DNA of 64,000 nt from Aradus depressus (GCA_963662175.1 OY759223.1:20933460-20997459), one strand, 5' to 3'. Counted from the stretch's first letter, positions 1 to 11,600 are shown. Notes: a model not told the origin generated them from the sequence alone. Numbers and translations: made by a program.

Positions 1-149
1 TCCTAGCAGTTGTGACTCAGATGGGGACAGGAATTACTTATCTCTCCCCATCCATGAAGTTTTAAATTGTTAAAGTTTTTAGATGGTTTTATTTATTCAC
101 AGTTTATTTTTATCATAATAAATTTCAAATTTTTATTTTCTAAATTATT
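1..149. repeat. fragment of a dispersed repeat, then AT-rich DNA
   Basis: The first 65 bases (CAGTTGTGACTCAGATG and, further on, CCATCCATGAAGTTTTAA) resemble 21596-21640 on the same strand and 40111-40200 on the opposite strand. This is therefore a piece of a repeat of unknown class. No coding potential is seen. Confidence 0.4.
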
Positions 150-300
150 TTAATTAGGTTTATTTAAAAAAAAAAAAAAAAATATCAGACTGCCTGATGA
201 TGAGGGCATTCTCGAAAGCCGGCTAGCTAATACAAATAAAAAAAATCTGTGAAGGGCCAGACTATATCTTATTTGACAACCTGTGAAACGATAAAGTCTC
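150..300 (+). repeat. Penelope-like terminal fragment with hammerhead-like core
   Basis: Contains CTGATGA, then a small GAG...CTC hairpin, then GAAAGCCGGCT, followed by an AAATAAAATCTGTG-type tail. The same block occurs at about 37140-37290 and 46830-46930 on the minus strand, and partially at 40440-40500. CTGATGA-hairpin-GAAA is the arrangement of the hammerhead ribozyme core, which is known from Penelope-like retroelement ends. Here one extra T separates CTGATGA from the hairpin, so activity is doubtful. The family assignment is an inference. Confidence 0.4.
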
Positions 301-1079
301 TTTGAATCCAGGGCTGGAAAATATTCATTCATTAGTGGAACCTTACTCTTACTGGAATCTAATTCCACTTTCATCTCTCCTTGCATTCTTCTCTTCTTAT
401 AACATGGAAAGTAGGATCTAATCTTCATCGGATAATTACGCCATTCATTCTTTCACTCTTAATGGTAGTTTCATATATTTTAACTTGAAAGAGTTTTTTG
501 CGTAGAGCTTCCTTTACTTGTGTGAGGTTTTTTCTCCTCTTTTTTTTTTTAATTGTATACATTTTTTATTTATTTATTACTATTGTATAAGAATCAACGT
601 TACAAAGGGTTTGTGTTCGCACTGAAATTATACAATCGTAAATATTGATTTATATATCATAGAAAGAAAATAACATAAAATGTATAAGTAAATATAATTT
701 ACAAGAAGAAGAAAAAGAAGAAGAGTTTATTATAACAGTGGCACAATGGTACACAGAGGTACAATTATACAATAAGGTTCCTCAACCATTATCCTTATAC
801 ACTAAATACAAAACAAAAATAATGACAAATTAAAAAACAATGCTACTGCTTAAGAGTAAATTTTAAAAAACTCTTAAAGAAAATAAAATAAAAAAAATAC
901 AAAGTAACTGAAATGAATAGAAAATAAATTAATAAACGTCCAAAAACAGAGATTATAATTTAAAATCGTGAACGGATATTTATGTGTTTCCCCCCTGAGT
1001 TTTCCCTATTTTCTTTACCAAAAGTTTTGATTTGTGTCACACTTATGTAAAACGTTTTTACTGAAATTTATTATGTAGT
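301..1079. other. no gene seen; AT-rich DNA
   Basis: Nothing recognisable apart from poly-T (about 539-550) and an imperfect GAA-rich microsatellite near 703-726. The latter could be the 3' tail of the LINE remnant to its right. Confidence 0.5.
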
Positions 1080-1570
1080 CCAGTAGGAGCTCAACATTTA
1101 GGTCTTCATGGATTTGGAGGATGGAGGTGTCCCTCGAGTAGTTACCAACCAATCTAAGGCATTTGTTTTAGGCCACTTGAAGAGTTATCAATTACAAGAA
1201 TATTATTAATAATGTTAGCAAACAACCTCATAAAAATAATTTAAAAAAATTGTAATTAGGCAATCAGAAAAATATAGTTATAATATTTATACAACTGGAC
1301 TGTCTGAGATGTTAATAGTTCATTAATTATTTTATTTGCATCTACTGAGATACCGAAAAAGTGTTTTCTAATGCTTGAAAAAACTGGATATTTACAAAAT
1401 TTGTATATTTAATATAATGGTACATGTCATCAGTTTCATTACCACAGATATTAATTAGGTTGGTTATTAAATTTATTTGAAACGTCTGGCACAATAAGTT
1501 TAGAAAAATGGTTGCCGCCCAATCTAATTTGAGCTATTAAGTTAATGTACTGTGATGTAAAAAATGTACA
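1080..1570 (-). pseudogene. possible LINE C-terminal remnant
   Basis: Conceptual translation of the minus strand gives a degenerate peptide with ICGNETDDMYHYI. This resembles the CG..ET..H motif near the C-terminus of jockey/R1-type non-LTR polyproteins, and it is preceded by a basic LRLGG-like stretch. Frameshifts and stops interrupt it. The GAA-rich stretch near 703-726 may be the 3' tail. It may be an old 5'-truncated LINE copy. It is short and eroded, so the call is weak. Confidence 0.35.
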
Positions 1571-2011
1571 CACATTAAGATTATTAAAATATTATAAAAT
1601 CAATTATTATTATTTGTATAAAAACAGCTGTTAGGAGTGAAGTAACTTAATTAGTGAATAAATATACAAAGATGGACTAGTCGCATTTTGTTTTAAAACG
1701 AAATGTGAACAACCATTGAATGGAAGACAAAAGACAATGATCAGCTGTTTTAATAGTGTGAAACAGTCGAGAGAGAGAGAGAGTTGTTTTTAGGGTTAAG
1801 GTGTAGTGAAACATGTAGAAGTGAAAATAACAGTGAAGTAGATGCGCAAAGGTACTTTTATTTATTTATATGTTTATATGCCCAAAATAACATTGAATTA
1901 TAGAATGGTCACAATATTTAAAAAGAAAAGAGACTAAAGTAGATGCAGAAATTAGTTTGCAAGATTTATTATAAATAATTTGATTTTTTTTTTTATTTCC
2001 AATCTTTTTAT
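1571..2011. other. no gene seen
   Basis: AT-rich DNA with a short (GA)n run near 1768-1783. No supported feature. Confidence 0.5.
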
Positions 2012-2155
2012 TTACATGTTCTTTTTTTCGTCTTTGGGTTGTCCTCTTTTTTTCCAAATCCTCCTGTGTATAAGGTGTGGATCTTCTTCTTGCAGTCCTT
2101 CAATTTCTTCTCTGCTTCGAGGTCTTTTTGAATCAATTAGAACGGGGACAGGCTT
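2012..2155 (-). CDS. possible terminal coding exon, unknown protein
   Basis: On the minus strand a plausible acceptor (TGTGTCCAG) at 2156 is followed by an open stretch of 47 codons ending in TAA. The peptide is highly charged (RPRSREEIEG, RRIWKKRGQP, ending DEKKNM). An AATAAA hexamer overlaps the stop codon, as in a compact 3' end or a retroposed copy. The same frame stays open upstream to 2305. No family was recognised and no partner exon was found, so chance or a retroposed fragment remains possible. Confidence 0.25.
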   Translation of the reverse strand, partial: KPVPVLIDSKRPRSREEIEGLQEEDPHLIHRRIWKKRGQPKDEKKNM

Positions 2156-2392
2156 CTGGACACATGTTGAAAAATACACTACCAAGACAGATATGACACT
2201 CCTGGGCAGAAAAACGTGCACCCTTGGGGAGAACAGACATGAACACCCCTCAGCTAGACCAGCTCTCTCCCTTCGTTCCATGCCGAAGCCTTCTCGATGC
2301 TTCATAACTAAATAATGTTTTATATTTTTTTTATTTATTTAAAATAAATTACGTCCCCTAATTTCTGAGCATTACAATATATACTTAATTGA

Positions 2393-2715
2393 AGGGGCAC
2401 CGGTAGCTCAGTGGTATGCGTGCTTGCCTTCTGAGCTCAAGATCATGGATTCGACACCCGACCGAGGCCCTTAGTTTATTTTATCTGGGAGGTAAAATAA
2501 ACTTGAACAAGCTGTCCGGATGGGACGTTAAGCGATGGTCCCGAGCCTGTACGAGTTCAGATACTCGTTAAAGACCCCTGCCCTAGGTGAATAAAAATTT
2601 AGGGTAGGCAAAATTTAGGACTTCCACAATAGAGACGGGCTCATGTCCACCAGATTGACGAAAGCGCGCTCTGGTAGTAGGCGATATGACCTCGTAGTTA
2701 AATAATAAATAACTA
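2393..2715 (+). repeat. tRNA-derived SINE, near full length
   Basis: Starts GGGGCACCGGTAGCTCAGTGG, which contains a Pol III A box (TAGCTCAGTGG). A B box (GGATTCGACACCCGA, with one change from GGTTCGANNCC) follows. The body then has the family hallmarks TTTATTTTATCTGGGAGG, GGTCCCGAGCCTGTACGA, ACTCGTTAAAGACCCCTG and GTAGTAGGCGATATGACC. It ends in AAATAACTAA. Transcription would be from the internal tRNA-like promoter, with reverse transcription supplied by a LINE in trans. Confidence 0.9.
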
Positions 2716-3543
2716 ATTACACACTATTGATGAATTATTCTCTTACTTCACTATATACACTATGTCTATTTCATCACTGGTTCATGTCTGTAACTCGACT
2801 GTTAACACTCGTCAACTGTCTCGCTTCGCGTGCCTACTCGCACTACTTGCACCCTAAAATCACTCTCACTCGACTGTTATTGTGTATATATATAAACCAG
2901 CTGATCTCTGACATTTGTTTCGATCGTCTATTGTTCTCCATTCATTTTTTAACAAAAGCGAATGGTACCATCTTTTTATATTTTTAGTAAATAATTTATT
3001 TATTAATGTCCTAACAGCTGTATTTTTATGAAAACTTCTACATTCTAAGTTAAAAAAAAAAAACATTTCTGCGATTCTTTTCTTAAAAAATAACAATAAA
3101 TTCTAGAATATTTTAATAATTCCAATGTGTGTATTTTTTACGAACTTGACCCTTTAAAACCTCATGAGGTCGTCTTGGGGGATAGTCCTTGGACATAGAC
3201 GTTATTTGATGGCATGTTGGGTCCATAGTACTCCGCCGATACATATTCACGGGCACATATGCCGACACTAAATCCTGATTTACGATTATGGCCGCACATT
3301 TAACCCCCCCCCCCCCCCCCCCTCCCTTTCCGCTACAGTGATTCCCCTTCAAATGACGTGGATGGATGGACCTATAACAGTGTAATAGGTTTCAACCTGA
3401 AAAGTCGTAATATTCAAAGAGGATTTTATATCATAAACATATCATTTCTTCTCCTTCTAAATATTCTTCGTATTATATTTTTTAAATTTAGATTTCAAGT
3501 CTTTGGACCACCTGATTCCAAAAATTAAAAAAATATATATATA
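2716..3543. other. no gene seen; 19-base poly-C tract
   Basis: Unclassified AT-rich DNA. A run of 19 C residues lies at 3304-3322, so the minus strand has a G tract that could form a quadruplex. Short open frames here show no family resemblance. Confidence 0.5.
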
Positions 3544-4455
3544 TTAGGGTGATCCAAAAATGACAATTTAAAAAAAAAAAACGTACACCCCTAATTTGGA
3601 AGAACTCGACGAAAGAAAAATTTTGGCGCAAAAAAAAACGAAAAATATTTTAAATAACCCGTGCCCCACGGCATTTGAATTTTAAATGGAATTTACCATG
3701 GGTTCTCATATGTATTAAAGTTGAAACAATATGGCGCTTCCACGTTTCATCAAAATGGGCTAAAAATTTTCCACTTTATGGTTTTTGGGGTCGGAGAACA
3801 CGAATTTGACGTCAAAAAGTTATTTTGACACACGACAGCTGTAAAAAACGCTGTCAACAAAATGACAATAACATAACAATTTTTTCTTATTTAACAATCG
3901 GTAAATTCATTTTATTAAGTGTCTTTGAGGTCGCTGTAATTTGTAAATAAAAGATATCAAAACTGAAAATGACTGGAAGAATTTATCTGTTCTGATTATG
4001 TCCAGAAACCAAATGAAAAAATTATTGAATTGTGTTTCGGACATTGGTATTAACTTAAATTTTCCTCTCGATTACACGGATTTGTTGAAAACATTTGTGA
4101 CAGATGTCAAGAGTCAAAATTATTTTTTAACATCAAATTCGTAATCAGCGACCTCCAAAACACTTAATAAAATGAATTTACCGATTGTTAAATGAGAAAA
4201 AATGTTATTGTCATTTTGTTGACAGCGTTTTTGACAGCTGTCATGTGTCAAGATAACTTTTTGACGTCAAAATCGTGTTCTCCGATCCCAAAAACCATAA
4301 TGTGGAAATTTTTTAGCCCATTTTAATGAAACGTGGAAGCGCCATATTGTTTCAACTTTAATACATATGAGAACCCATGGTAAATTCCATTTAAAATTCA
4401 AATTCCGTGGGGGCTTGGGTTATTTCAAATATTTTTCGTTTTTGGACCACCCTAA
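3544..4455. mobile_element. long foldback (TIR) element, 912 bp
   Basis: Two inverted arms of roughly 370-400 bp each flank a central loop. Both ends read TTAGGGTG(A/G)TCCAAAAA inward, and both sit in TATATA, consistent with a TA-type target. Matching arm landmarks are CATATTGTTTCAACTTTAAT (right) against ATTAAAGTTGAAACAATATG (left), and CAGCGACCTC (right) against GAGGTCGCTG (left). The arms differ by scattered substitutions and small indels. No transposase frame is present, so it is a non-autonomous element. A Tc1/mariner-type origin is suggested only by the TA flanks. Confidence 0.85.
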
Positions 4456-4800
4456 TATATATATATATGTATATGTTTGTGTGAACATAATAACTCGATA
4501 GAATGATTATATCGACATGAAATTTTATAAGTATATCCAGAATTTCATAACAAAGACGCCTTTTGATTTTCAACCAAAGTGACAAAAGGGAAGGAGGGGG
4601 TCAGAGGAGAGCTCGACACGATAACTCTAATAGCTGTCAATGAATGAATTACACAAAATTGTGAGGATTCAGATGTTAATAATTAATAATAATCAATAAT
4701 TATTATTGATTATTACCCCAAAACGTTGAGTGGTTTTGGACGGAGAGCGAAAACGTAATTGATTAATTCTGTACCATTTTGGAAAAACTAGGCAAGTCAA
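4456..4800 (-). repeat. DR dispersed repeat, partial
   Basis: Shares the order GTGAACATAATAACTCGATAG, ATCGACATGAAATTTTAT, GATTTTCAACCAAA, AGGGGGTCAGAGG and GGAGAGCGAAAACGTAATTG with many other blocks in this window. Orientation is called minus relative to copies that end in ATTACATAACTTCCCCTATAC. An AT palindrome (ATAATCAATAATTATTATTG) interrupts it near 4690. Confidence 0.7.
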
Positions 4801-5514
4801 AATCACAGGTTTTCAGAGCAGCGCTTTGAAGTTTTCTGTTCTCAGTGTAAATCGAATTTTTTTGATAAATTATTTTTCCAACCGCCATTATTCAACAATT
4901 TCTCCATATTTTATTATGGAATGCACATATATTTAATTTTATCATACATTTTATCATAGATTTTTAGGACTTATCTAAAATTGCACCCCCACTTATCTAG
5001 TTAATCACCCGAAATCAAAAGAATTGTCCATTTTACACCATCACTTACCTAGTTATTCACGTACTTATTTAGTTTTTGCCAATGAAAAAAGCGTTTCACA
5101 GAACTGCATAACGGTAATTATCTCTTCTTGTATAAGCAAGATAAATACGTTTTAACCAATTTTAGGGCACGATCGCGGTTTTGATAAAAAAAGATAAATG
5201 GAATTGTATAAATCCATAAGTAAATTTTCGAGTTGTCTAAAAATGCCCAATGCGTTTTCAAGGATACCATTGACATTACGACTTGCATACTTTTACACGA
5301 TGTGCAGGACACCAATATGGGTTGCCCAAAGTATTTATCTCATTTTGGACACAAATCGACTTATCTACTTTTTCCCAAATGGTACAGAATTAATGTTTGG
5401 GAAATACATTGTTTTGTATTATTATTGGCAGTTACAAGTATTTTTATTTTGCGGCCCCCTCCGCTGATTACCCCCAATCCTTTGGCCAATTTAAGCCTTT
5501 GGCAAAATTAATAG
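4801..5514. other. no gene seen
   Basis: AT-rich sequence. Overlapping short frames at 5198-5511 have no recognisable domain and are not called. Confidence 0.5.
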
Positions 5515-5630
5515 ATGCAGAATGCTCCAAGCCTCATAAGGACGACACCTATTGATTTTCAGCCAAATGGACCGAAGGGGAGGGAGGTGACTAGGGAGAG
5601 AGGATGATTAGGCGACATGATCTTGGATAA
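5515..5630 (-). repeat. DR dispersed repeat, short fragment
   Basis: AAGGACGACACCTATTGATT, TTTTCAGCCAAATGGACCG and a following G-rich GGGGAGGGAGG match the central part of the DR family. Confidence 0.65.
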
Positions 5631-5989
5631 GGTTAGTCTCTTAGGTTTCATAAATAACATAACAACATATTTGAAGGTAAAAATGGCGATTGTAGAAGAG
5701 CCATCGATTTTTAGTTGTTGACATCGAGTTGAGGTTCGGTATTTGTTTGTTTTTGTTCAGAGTTGGAGGTTCACAATAAAAGTTAATATCTATCTGCTCT
5801 CATTCTTACAGTAACTTTTATTTTTATAAGTCCAAGTTCTTCAACAAAATTTGATATTTAATGAATTAGAAGGAAAAAATCTGGTCATCAGAGGACTTTT
5901 TGTTTCCCAGTCAATCCTTTTTGAGGATTTCTCCTGTCAATAAGTCTCATGGAATTGACTTCACCAATACTTGCCAATTAAAGTTGGAA
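5631..5989. other. no gene seen
   Basis: Unclassified DNA. It contains an ATGGCG start followed by a very short frame (5683), which is not supported as a gene. Confidence 0.45.
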
Positions 5990-6585
5990 AAATAAAAAAT
6001 AAATGTTAATATAATAATAATAATTTGTATTGTTTAAAGGTTTCTTTGAATAGGGATTTGAATAAGGTCTCGATGGAATAGGGATTCAATTCAGTGACCA
6101 TTACTTTTACAATATTAACATTTCCAAAATTATATATTGATCAGCTGAACAATAATGACATATATAAAGGAACCTTCAACAAACTAAATAAATAACATAA
6201 ATAAATAAATAAAATAAGTAATTAATAATAATAATGTAACAAAGACAGTAAATTTGGAGTGGGGATGTAGATATTGAATATCAATATAATATGGAAGTTG
6301 AAATACATTATTCTTTAACAATGAATGATCTAAGGTTCAGAGAGCTGATCAAATAATAGAAAATGTTTGAGATATCATGCTTATTATGGGCCAGGAGTAA
6401 TGTATGAAAGTTGGATCGGTCTATACTGATACTCTGAGGCAGGAAGTGGCTTCTAATGGGGGAGTATACCGGACAGAGTATTAACAGGTGGTGTATGTCT
6501 TTCAATTCGTTTTTATTACAGATTGTACAAAGTTCCTGGGGATTAAGGGTGTATACATTATTTTTGTAACTGTTTTTAAGGTAGT
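5990..6585 (-). mobile_element. J1 LINE, 5'-truncated 3' end (copy 1)
   Basis: One of four co-aligned copies (also 15448-16778, 21648-22230 and 39490-40102). The 3' end is on the left, with an AATAATAATAAT tail. Read on the minus strand, the coding part (6308-6505) gives KDIHHLLILCPVYSPIRSHF, the C-terminal zinc-knuckle-like region seen complete in copy 4. The pattern suits a jockey/R1-like non-LTR retrotransposon truncated during target-primed reverse transcription. Stops near the left end are in the 3' UTR. Confidence 0.75.
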
Positions 6586-7659
6586 AATGAAAAATAAGTG
6601 TTGAAAGCTTGTGTCTTTGTTCTATGTACAGAAGCGCCCTTATAAAAAATGGTAGTGGATAGAACTAATTCTTTTTGTGTAAATCAAGCAAACGTGATAA
6701 CACTTGTGATTTCAAAAGGACATTAAGGACAGTTTTTGGCTTTTATCTCACAAACGGAGTAACCTGAAAAAATTATATTTTCATTGCAAAAGATCGCTTT
6801 GGTAGTAGGCGATTTTCAACTAAATCGGTATATAGATTCCAGAGGAAGAACGAAAACATAGTTTAATAATTTCGCTCTGGGGAGGTACATGTGATTCAAT
6901 GAATTCCAATATCCCACAAGAAAAGTACTACTTTCTAACTTTTTATACTTGATACACAAATAACAATTGTTCAACTGTATTCAAGACAGTATGCATACAT
7001 TTTAATGTTTCAACTAAATAATGGTGGTAGACAGTACTTAGGTTTGATAAATGGGATATTCTGGGAAGATAAGTACCGTGTTTCCTAATGATATACATTA
7101 CATTAAAAACAGTCCAATACATTCGAATGAATTATATATCCATTAATATTTATAAATATAGATTTTTACGTATTTTCAGGGCCAGAATTCATGGCCATAA
7201 ATCAGGGCTGCTACTAAGGGCAAGAATCGGGAGAATGCGAAAAGTACAAAAAAGATTTTCGTACAACTAAACATTCTTTCTGACAATGCCGTTACAACAC
7301 CTTTGATCCCAATATTTACAACCCAGATCAACTCCAACATGAGTCACAATAATTAACCAATGACCAATAGATGAAAGTGATCTGTTAATCTAAGGAGGCT
7401 TAAGCCGAAGCTGAGGAGTTTGTAGCTTAGTCTGGGGCTTGTTAAAGTGTCCAAAGGGCTTCTCGGCTTAGTAGCTACCAACAGGTTACCTGTAGAGTAA
7501 CCTCAGTATCACCTCGTTATGTCGGGCCATTAGTGCCATGTTCATATCAATGGCACTACTTCAAAAACAGGGTACGCACCTCCCCCTCTAAGGTCCCTCC
7601 CATCTAGTCTCTTTCCGTTATAATTGTCTTATGCGGTAAACTACACAGGCAGAAACGGA
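6586..7659. other. no gene seen; small DR fragment
   Basis: A DR fragment lies at about 6780-6890 (TTGGTAGTAGGCGATTTTCA shows SINE-like sequence joined to DR). A moderately GC-rich segment at 7380-7620 (for example GGCTTAAGCCGAAGCTGAGG) matches nothing else here. No coding frame is convincing. Confidence 0.45.
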
Positions 7660-7912
7660 TGAGCTATAAATAGACTTTCTTATACCAACCACATTTTTAA
7701 ATATCATTTTCCTTCTTCCTCCCCCCTCTCGAATTTATTTCCTACCGACATCACTATTTTCATATAATAATGTTTCATTGTACATCGTAATTGTGAGAGT
7801 GACTTTCTCCCAGCAACGCCGTTGTCAGTATGAATTTATTTGAGTTATCTGTAAAAGCGTGAATGGTATAAGAAAGACCTGTTATGATCAAATCACATAC
7901 ATGTTATTATTA
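7660..7912. mobile_element. old TIR element (MITE-like)
   Basis: The left side reads GACTTTCTTATACCAACCAC and the right side GGTATAAGAAAGACCTG. These are the inverted arms seen more cleanly at 24992-25195 and at the ends of 61372-63335. Inner arms (CTTCCTCCCCCCTCTCGAA) are diverged. It has no coding capacity. Confidence 0.55.
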
Positions 7913-7971
7913 TATTTTTATCCTTTTAATAAAATCTACCAAAAATATATTATAACAACGAATTATAAAAG

Positions 7972-8152
7972 TTAGGTTAGGTTAGGTATTATGACTCATG
8001 CCCGGGCTTTAACTACGAGGTCATCCGAAGGACGGCGTGCTTAAGTTTATTTTACCTTCCAGATAAAATAAACTAAGGGCCTCGGCCGGGTTTTGAACCC
8101 ACGATCTAGAGCTCAGAAGGCAAGGAATCATACCACTGAGCGGCGCCCTCTT
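7972..8152 (-). repeat. SINE, internally deleted
   Basis: Begins with the tail complement TTAGGTTAGGTTAGGT, then ATGACTCATGCCCGGGC. It jumps from the 3' domain (ACGAGGTCATC) straight to CGAAGGACGGCGTGCTTAAG, losing about 150 bases, and ends at the tRNA-like head GAGCGGCGCCCTC. The tail has three AACCT-type units. Confidence 0.85.
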
Positions 8153-8880
8153 CAAAATATGATTTATCTCCTTTTTTAAATTACTGTAATGTATTAAGTT
8201 GTATAAAATAAAGAGGTATGTACAATTTTAGGTAACATTTTTTTATCGATTAAGATTGATCGTTATCGATTGTGGAAACTATCGATAGTTTTCGACCTCT
8301 AGTCAAAACGTCTTCAGGGGACCTCGAAACGTGTAAATCCGTTGAAATTGTTTTTGAGGAAGGTGGTTTTTGGTCTCAATCTCTGAATGCTAAGTTTTAA
8401 CTGTTTTACAGCGTGCTCTAGAGTCTGGGTACAAGGCCCTTATCCAATTACAACCTGTACTTCGTATCCTCTTCCACCTGACTGCCAATTCTATTAGTTT
8501 GGTTCTCTTGGGAGACTTACAATTAGTTTCCAAACTCAAGTCTTCCTCCTCTTTATCTGATTAGACGATTATAGTGTTCCTTATGCCCTTAGAGTTCCAA
8601 ATTGAGGGGGGAGGGGGGGAATAATTGAAAATATATTTCGGGTGAATGATGGAGTGATTGTGATTATCAAAAGGCGATAGAAGGAAGGATCTCATTTGGA
8701 ATTTACCAATGACAATAAAGTACGTGCTTATCTCTCTTTTTAGGCCGCTCCAGAAGGAAGGGAACTCCTGAAAATGTAATAAGATGAAGGAACCGGTAAG
8801 AAGGGAGTAAAAATTGAGGGGTTGACAACGAAAAGCCGGATTAGTATAAAAATATGATCTTTCAGTTGTCACTTCCAGCT
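8153..8880. other. no gene seen
   Basis: Contains a TATCGAT-rich stretch at 8245-8300 that resembles the ends of the short hAT-like elements at 24389 and 27691, and CTTCAGGGGACCTCGAAACG at 8310-8330, which resembles retroelement-end motifs. Neither can be bounded. Confidence 0.4.
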
Positions 8881-8960
8881 ATAAAAAGTATAGGGGAAGT
8901 TATGTATACAGTCAGAAATTTTAAATTTCTTATACTTATAGTATAAGGAAGTATTGTGTG
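8881..8960 (-). repeat. DR end fragment
   Basis: AGCTATAAAAAGTATAGGGG and then AAGTTATGT match the complement of the DR terminus ACTTCCCCTATAC. Confidence 0.55.
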
Positions 8961-9009
8961 CGATGATGTCTGTGTGTATGTGACTGAAAAGTTGTGAGCT
9001 CTTTACTGC

Positions 9010-9535
9010 ACAGGGAATAAGTTGTTGGTGCACCACATCTTAAGGAAACTGGAATCACTACATACCCTTGGAAAAGACATAGTCTTGGCCTGGATCCCAG
9101 GACATGTAGGAATCCACAGTAACAAGCTGGCGGCCCGAGCCGCCAAGGAAGACACAGCTGCCCTGCTAACAGAGGACATAACCAAACCTCGAATCGACAC
9201 TGCTGATGTGACGTCTCTTTCCCGAAAAGAAAGAATGGTCCTGACGAGGCTAAGGACACACCTGGCTCACCAATGTCCACATTTTGTTGCGGTGACGCCC
9301 ACCGAGATGTCCACTTACTGTCTTCCACATACTTCAATCCTGTGAAGCTCTCAAACTCTACAAACATCCCAGCTGCTGCAATTCCTGCGAAACACCGGAC
9401 TGTATCACCAACAAATTATATGGTGCCATTCACGGATGAATAGCTAATATCCAGAGAGATAGCCTTAGCCAAGTGATGTCACCCTATCTACTATAGTAAT
9501 AGTTGTGCCTAATAAAAAATGAAAATAAAAAAAAT
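9010..9535 (+). mobile_element. LINE 3' fragment with RNase H-like coding region
   Basis: The open frame 9022-9345 contains LAWIPGHVGIHSNKLAARAA, the hallmark of the RNase H domain of jockey/R1/LOA-type retrotransposons (WIPGHVGI.GN..AD..A); the usual AD is AR here. This is followed by SRKERMVLTRLRTHLAH, the linker before the C-terminal zinc knuckle. A frame change follows near 9290, and downstream CNSCETPDC continues the C-terminal part. An A-rich tail ends at about 9535. It is 5'-truncated and frameshifted, so not functional. Confidence 0.8.
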
Positions 9536-9720
9536 AATAATAAGTTGTTAAGTCGTAAAATGGCCAAATTGAGTCAAGTGTACTATGATCAACTCCCGAG
9601 CCATTTGCGCATTGTGAAGAAGTTGGGAGCTCAGGACTCTAATACTTTAGGAATTTTAAAGATGTGGGTTTCTTGGTATCTCTGTTTTCGGTTAAATCAA
9701 CTTAATCTACTTCTTTGAGG
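9536..9720 (+). pseudogene. short frame resembling a LINE C-terminus
   Basis: An open frame gives YYDQLPSHLRIVKKLG from about 9576. LP.HLR is reminiscent of C-terminal motifs of some LINE polyproteins. There is no other support. It could equally be a chance frame, since it directly follows a LINE tail. Confidence 0.2.
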
Positions 9721-10374
9721 AATCATTTACGAGATAACTGCATTTAACCATTTATTCATTACGGCAGACTATTCCAAGTCAAGAGTGGGTTTTAGATTAA
9801 ATCAACTTTAGAGAAACATCATTCACGAGTATTTCAAAAAGTATGGTTGATAATTAGGTCAGTGATGAGGAATGATTAGGTAACTAAGGGAAAATCCAAG
9901 AAAGGATTAACAATATTCATTTTCTTTCACTACTATAGATTTAGAAGGTATATGATTAATAATGATAATTTAACATACAAGCAAATATAATTTATTTATT
10001 CCAAAAACTGGATTTACACGATTAATGCAAAAGTAAAAAAGTGCTGCCCTGAAAAGTTACGAATTTAGACATACCAACTTATTCCCTGTGTCCACAGATT
10101 TCATTTAAACGTTAAATTATCAATGTTTATTTTATTTATTTATTTTTATATATCGTGGGCGTACAAGGAAAATCAGCTAAGTCCAAATACTTCTAGCTGC
10201 ACTTAATGGATTTTCTCAGACAGCAAACATTCCACATAGGACTTGATATGAAACCGTATCTACTGTCATTTCAAGATGTTCAGTGAATATTTTGGACCTG
10301 GAGAGTTTTTATGTATATTTATTTTGTCTACTTATGCAAACTTTGTGTAACGTTTTGTAAGTTGATCTGGAGAA
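9721..10374. other. no gene seen
   Basis: AT-rich sequence with short repeats of ATTTATTTATTT. No features supported. Confidence 0.5.
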
Positions 10375-10750
10375 AAACGGATTTATAAAGAACTGTTTAG
10401 AAACGCCACTATTTCAATAATTTTCAGCCAAATCGACCAAAAAGATGGGGCAAATAGAGGAGAGGATTAACACAAAAACTCTTAATAAGTTCAGTTGCAA
10501 TGTATTTCCACAAAATTTCATATGTAAATTCAATACCTCATAAGAATAGCATCTAATAATTTTTCTTCCAAAACCAGTCAAAGGAAGGGGAGGACGAGAA
10601 AATGGGGTCGAATCAAATATCTTAATAACTGTCGATGTATTGAATGTATCGATACAAAATTTAGTATGAGCATTCTGAAGCCAGTATGTAATTCAAGTAT
10701 TGAGATTTAGCCCGAATGTTCGGTTGGCTTTCCACGGCATTCATTTTTGG
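10375..10750 (-). repeat. DR dispersed repeat, split by a TIR element
   Basis: ATTTTCAGCCAAATCGACCA, AACTGTCGATGTATTGAATG and TTCGGTTGGCTTTCC follow DR order. The DR terminus resumes at 11509-11600 after the element at 10751-11508, so that element probably inserted into or beside DR. Confidence 0.65.
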
Positions 10751-11508
10751 AATTGAGGAGGTGGGATTCAAAAACACGTTTCTCACTCAAGACAAAAATT
10801 AGGGAAATCAGGAAAAACGTTTTTTCTTTTTTTCTTTCAGGTTGTACCTTAATTTTTTTTCCAGAGGTGTACTTTGGTATTGTCTTTCCAGTGCCAATAG
10901 GTTTCAAAAATGTTTTTAGTATTTTTTTAAATAAACAGAGAAATGTTTAGGAGAAATCTGGTTATGATCCAAACACTCCATATCTGCATATAAAAATTTT
11001 CATTTGTCCTTTAAATTATTTTTTATGAGCAGCAGATAGACAATTCAGTTAGTCGACTGATATGGAATAGGAAATAAACAAAAACGTGCAAGTGAAAAAT
11101 GTCTGTTATTGTTAATAAAAACCTAAAATCATTCAAATAAATCAACAAAAAAGCAGCTAAACACGGACAGCCACCTCATGCTCGAGGCAATCGCATTCTT
11201 CCTTCTGGTGTCCATCATCCATTGAGAGAACTCTTCGGTAATATTCCAGACTAGATTCTTCAACATTCGTCTCCCAGTTTTCACCAAACACGAGACACAT
11301 CCTGCCTTTAATGCACAACTGTTGTTGGAGAAACCTACTTTTGAACCAAATCCATTTTTTGAAGTAGTTTTACGATGAGAGAAAACTATTTTTGAATCAT
11401 TACAGTTACACATACCGATAGCTCTCAATGAGACAAAAAAAACGCTATATCAAGAGAATTTTTTTAAAAAATGTGAGAAACCTGTTTTTGAATCTCACCT
11501 CCTCAATT
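10751..11508. mobile_element. TIR element of about 758 bp, unknown superfamily
   Basis: The left end AATTGAGGAGGTG(G)GATTCAA (10751 on) and the right end (11473-11508) are 36-bp inverted repeats with two mismatches. Related GTTTTTGAAT motifs recur inside. Open frames (for example minus 11129-11428) match no family I know. No clear target duplication was found. Non-autonomous status is inferred. Confidence 0.65.
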
Positions 11509-11600
11509 AGAATCACGGAAAACATATAATTTTCGTGAAAATTCGACATAAAATTTCTGACTGATTACATAACTTCCCCTATATAGCGTGGTACGTAAAA
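11509..11600 (+). repeat. DR terminal fragment
   Basis: CGGAAAACATATAATTTTCG, then GACTGATTACATAACTTCCC and CTATATAGCG, match the DR right end. Confidence 0.65.
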
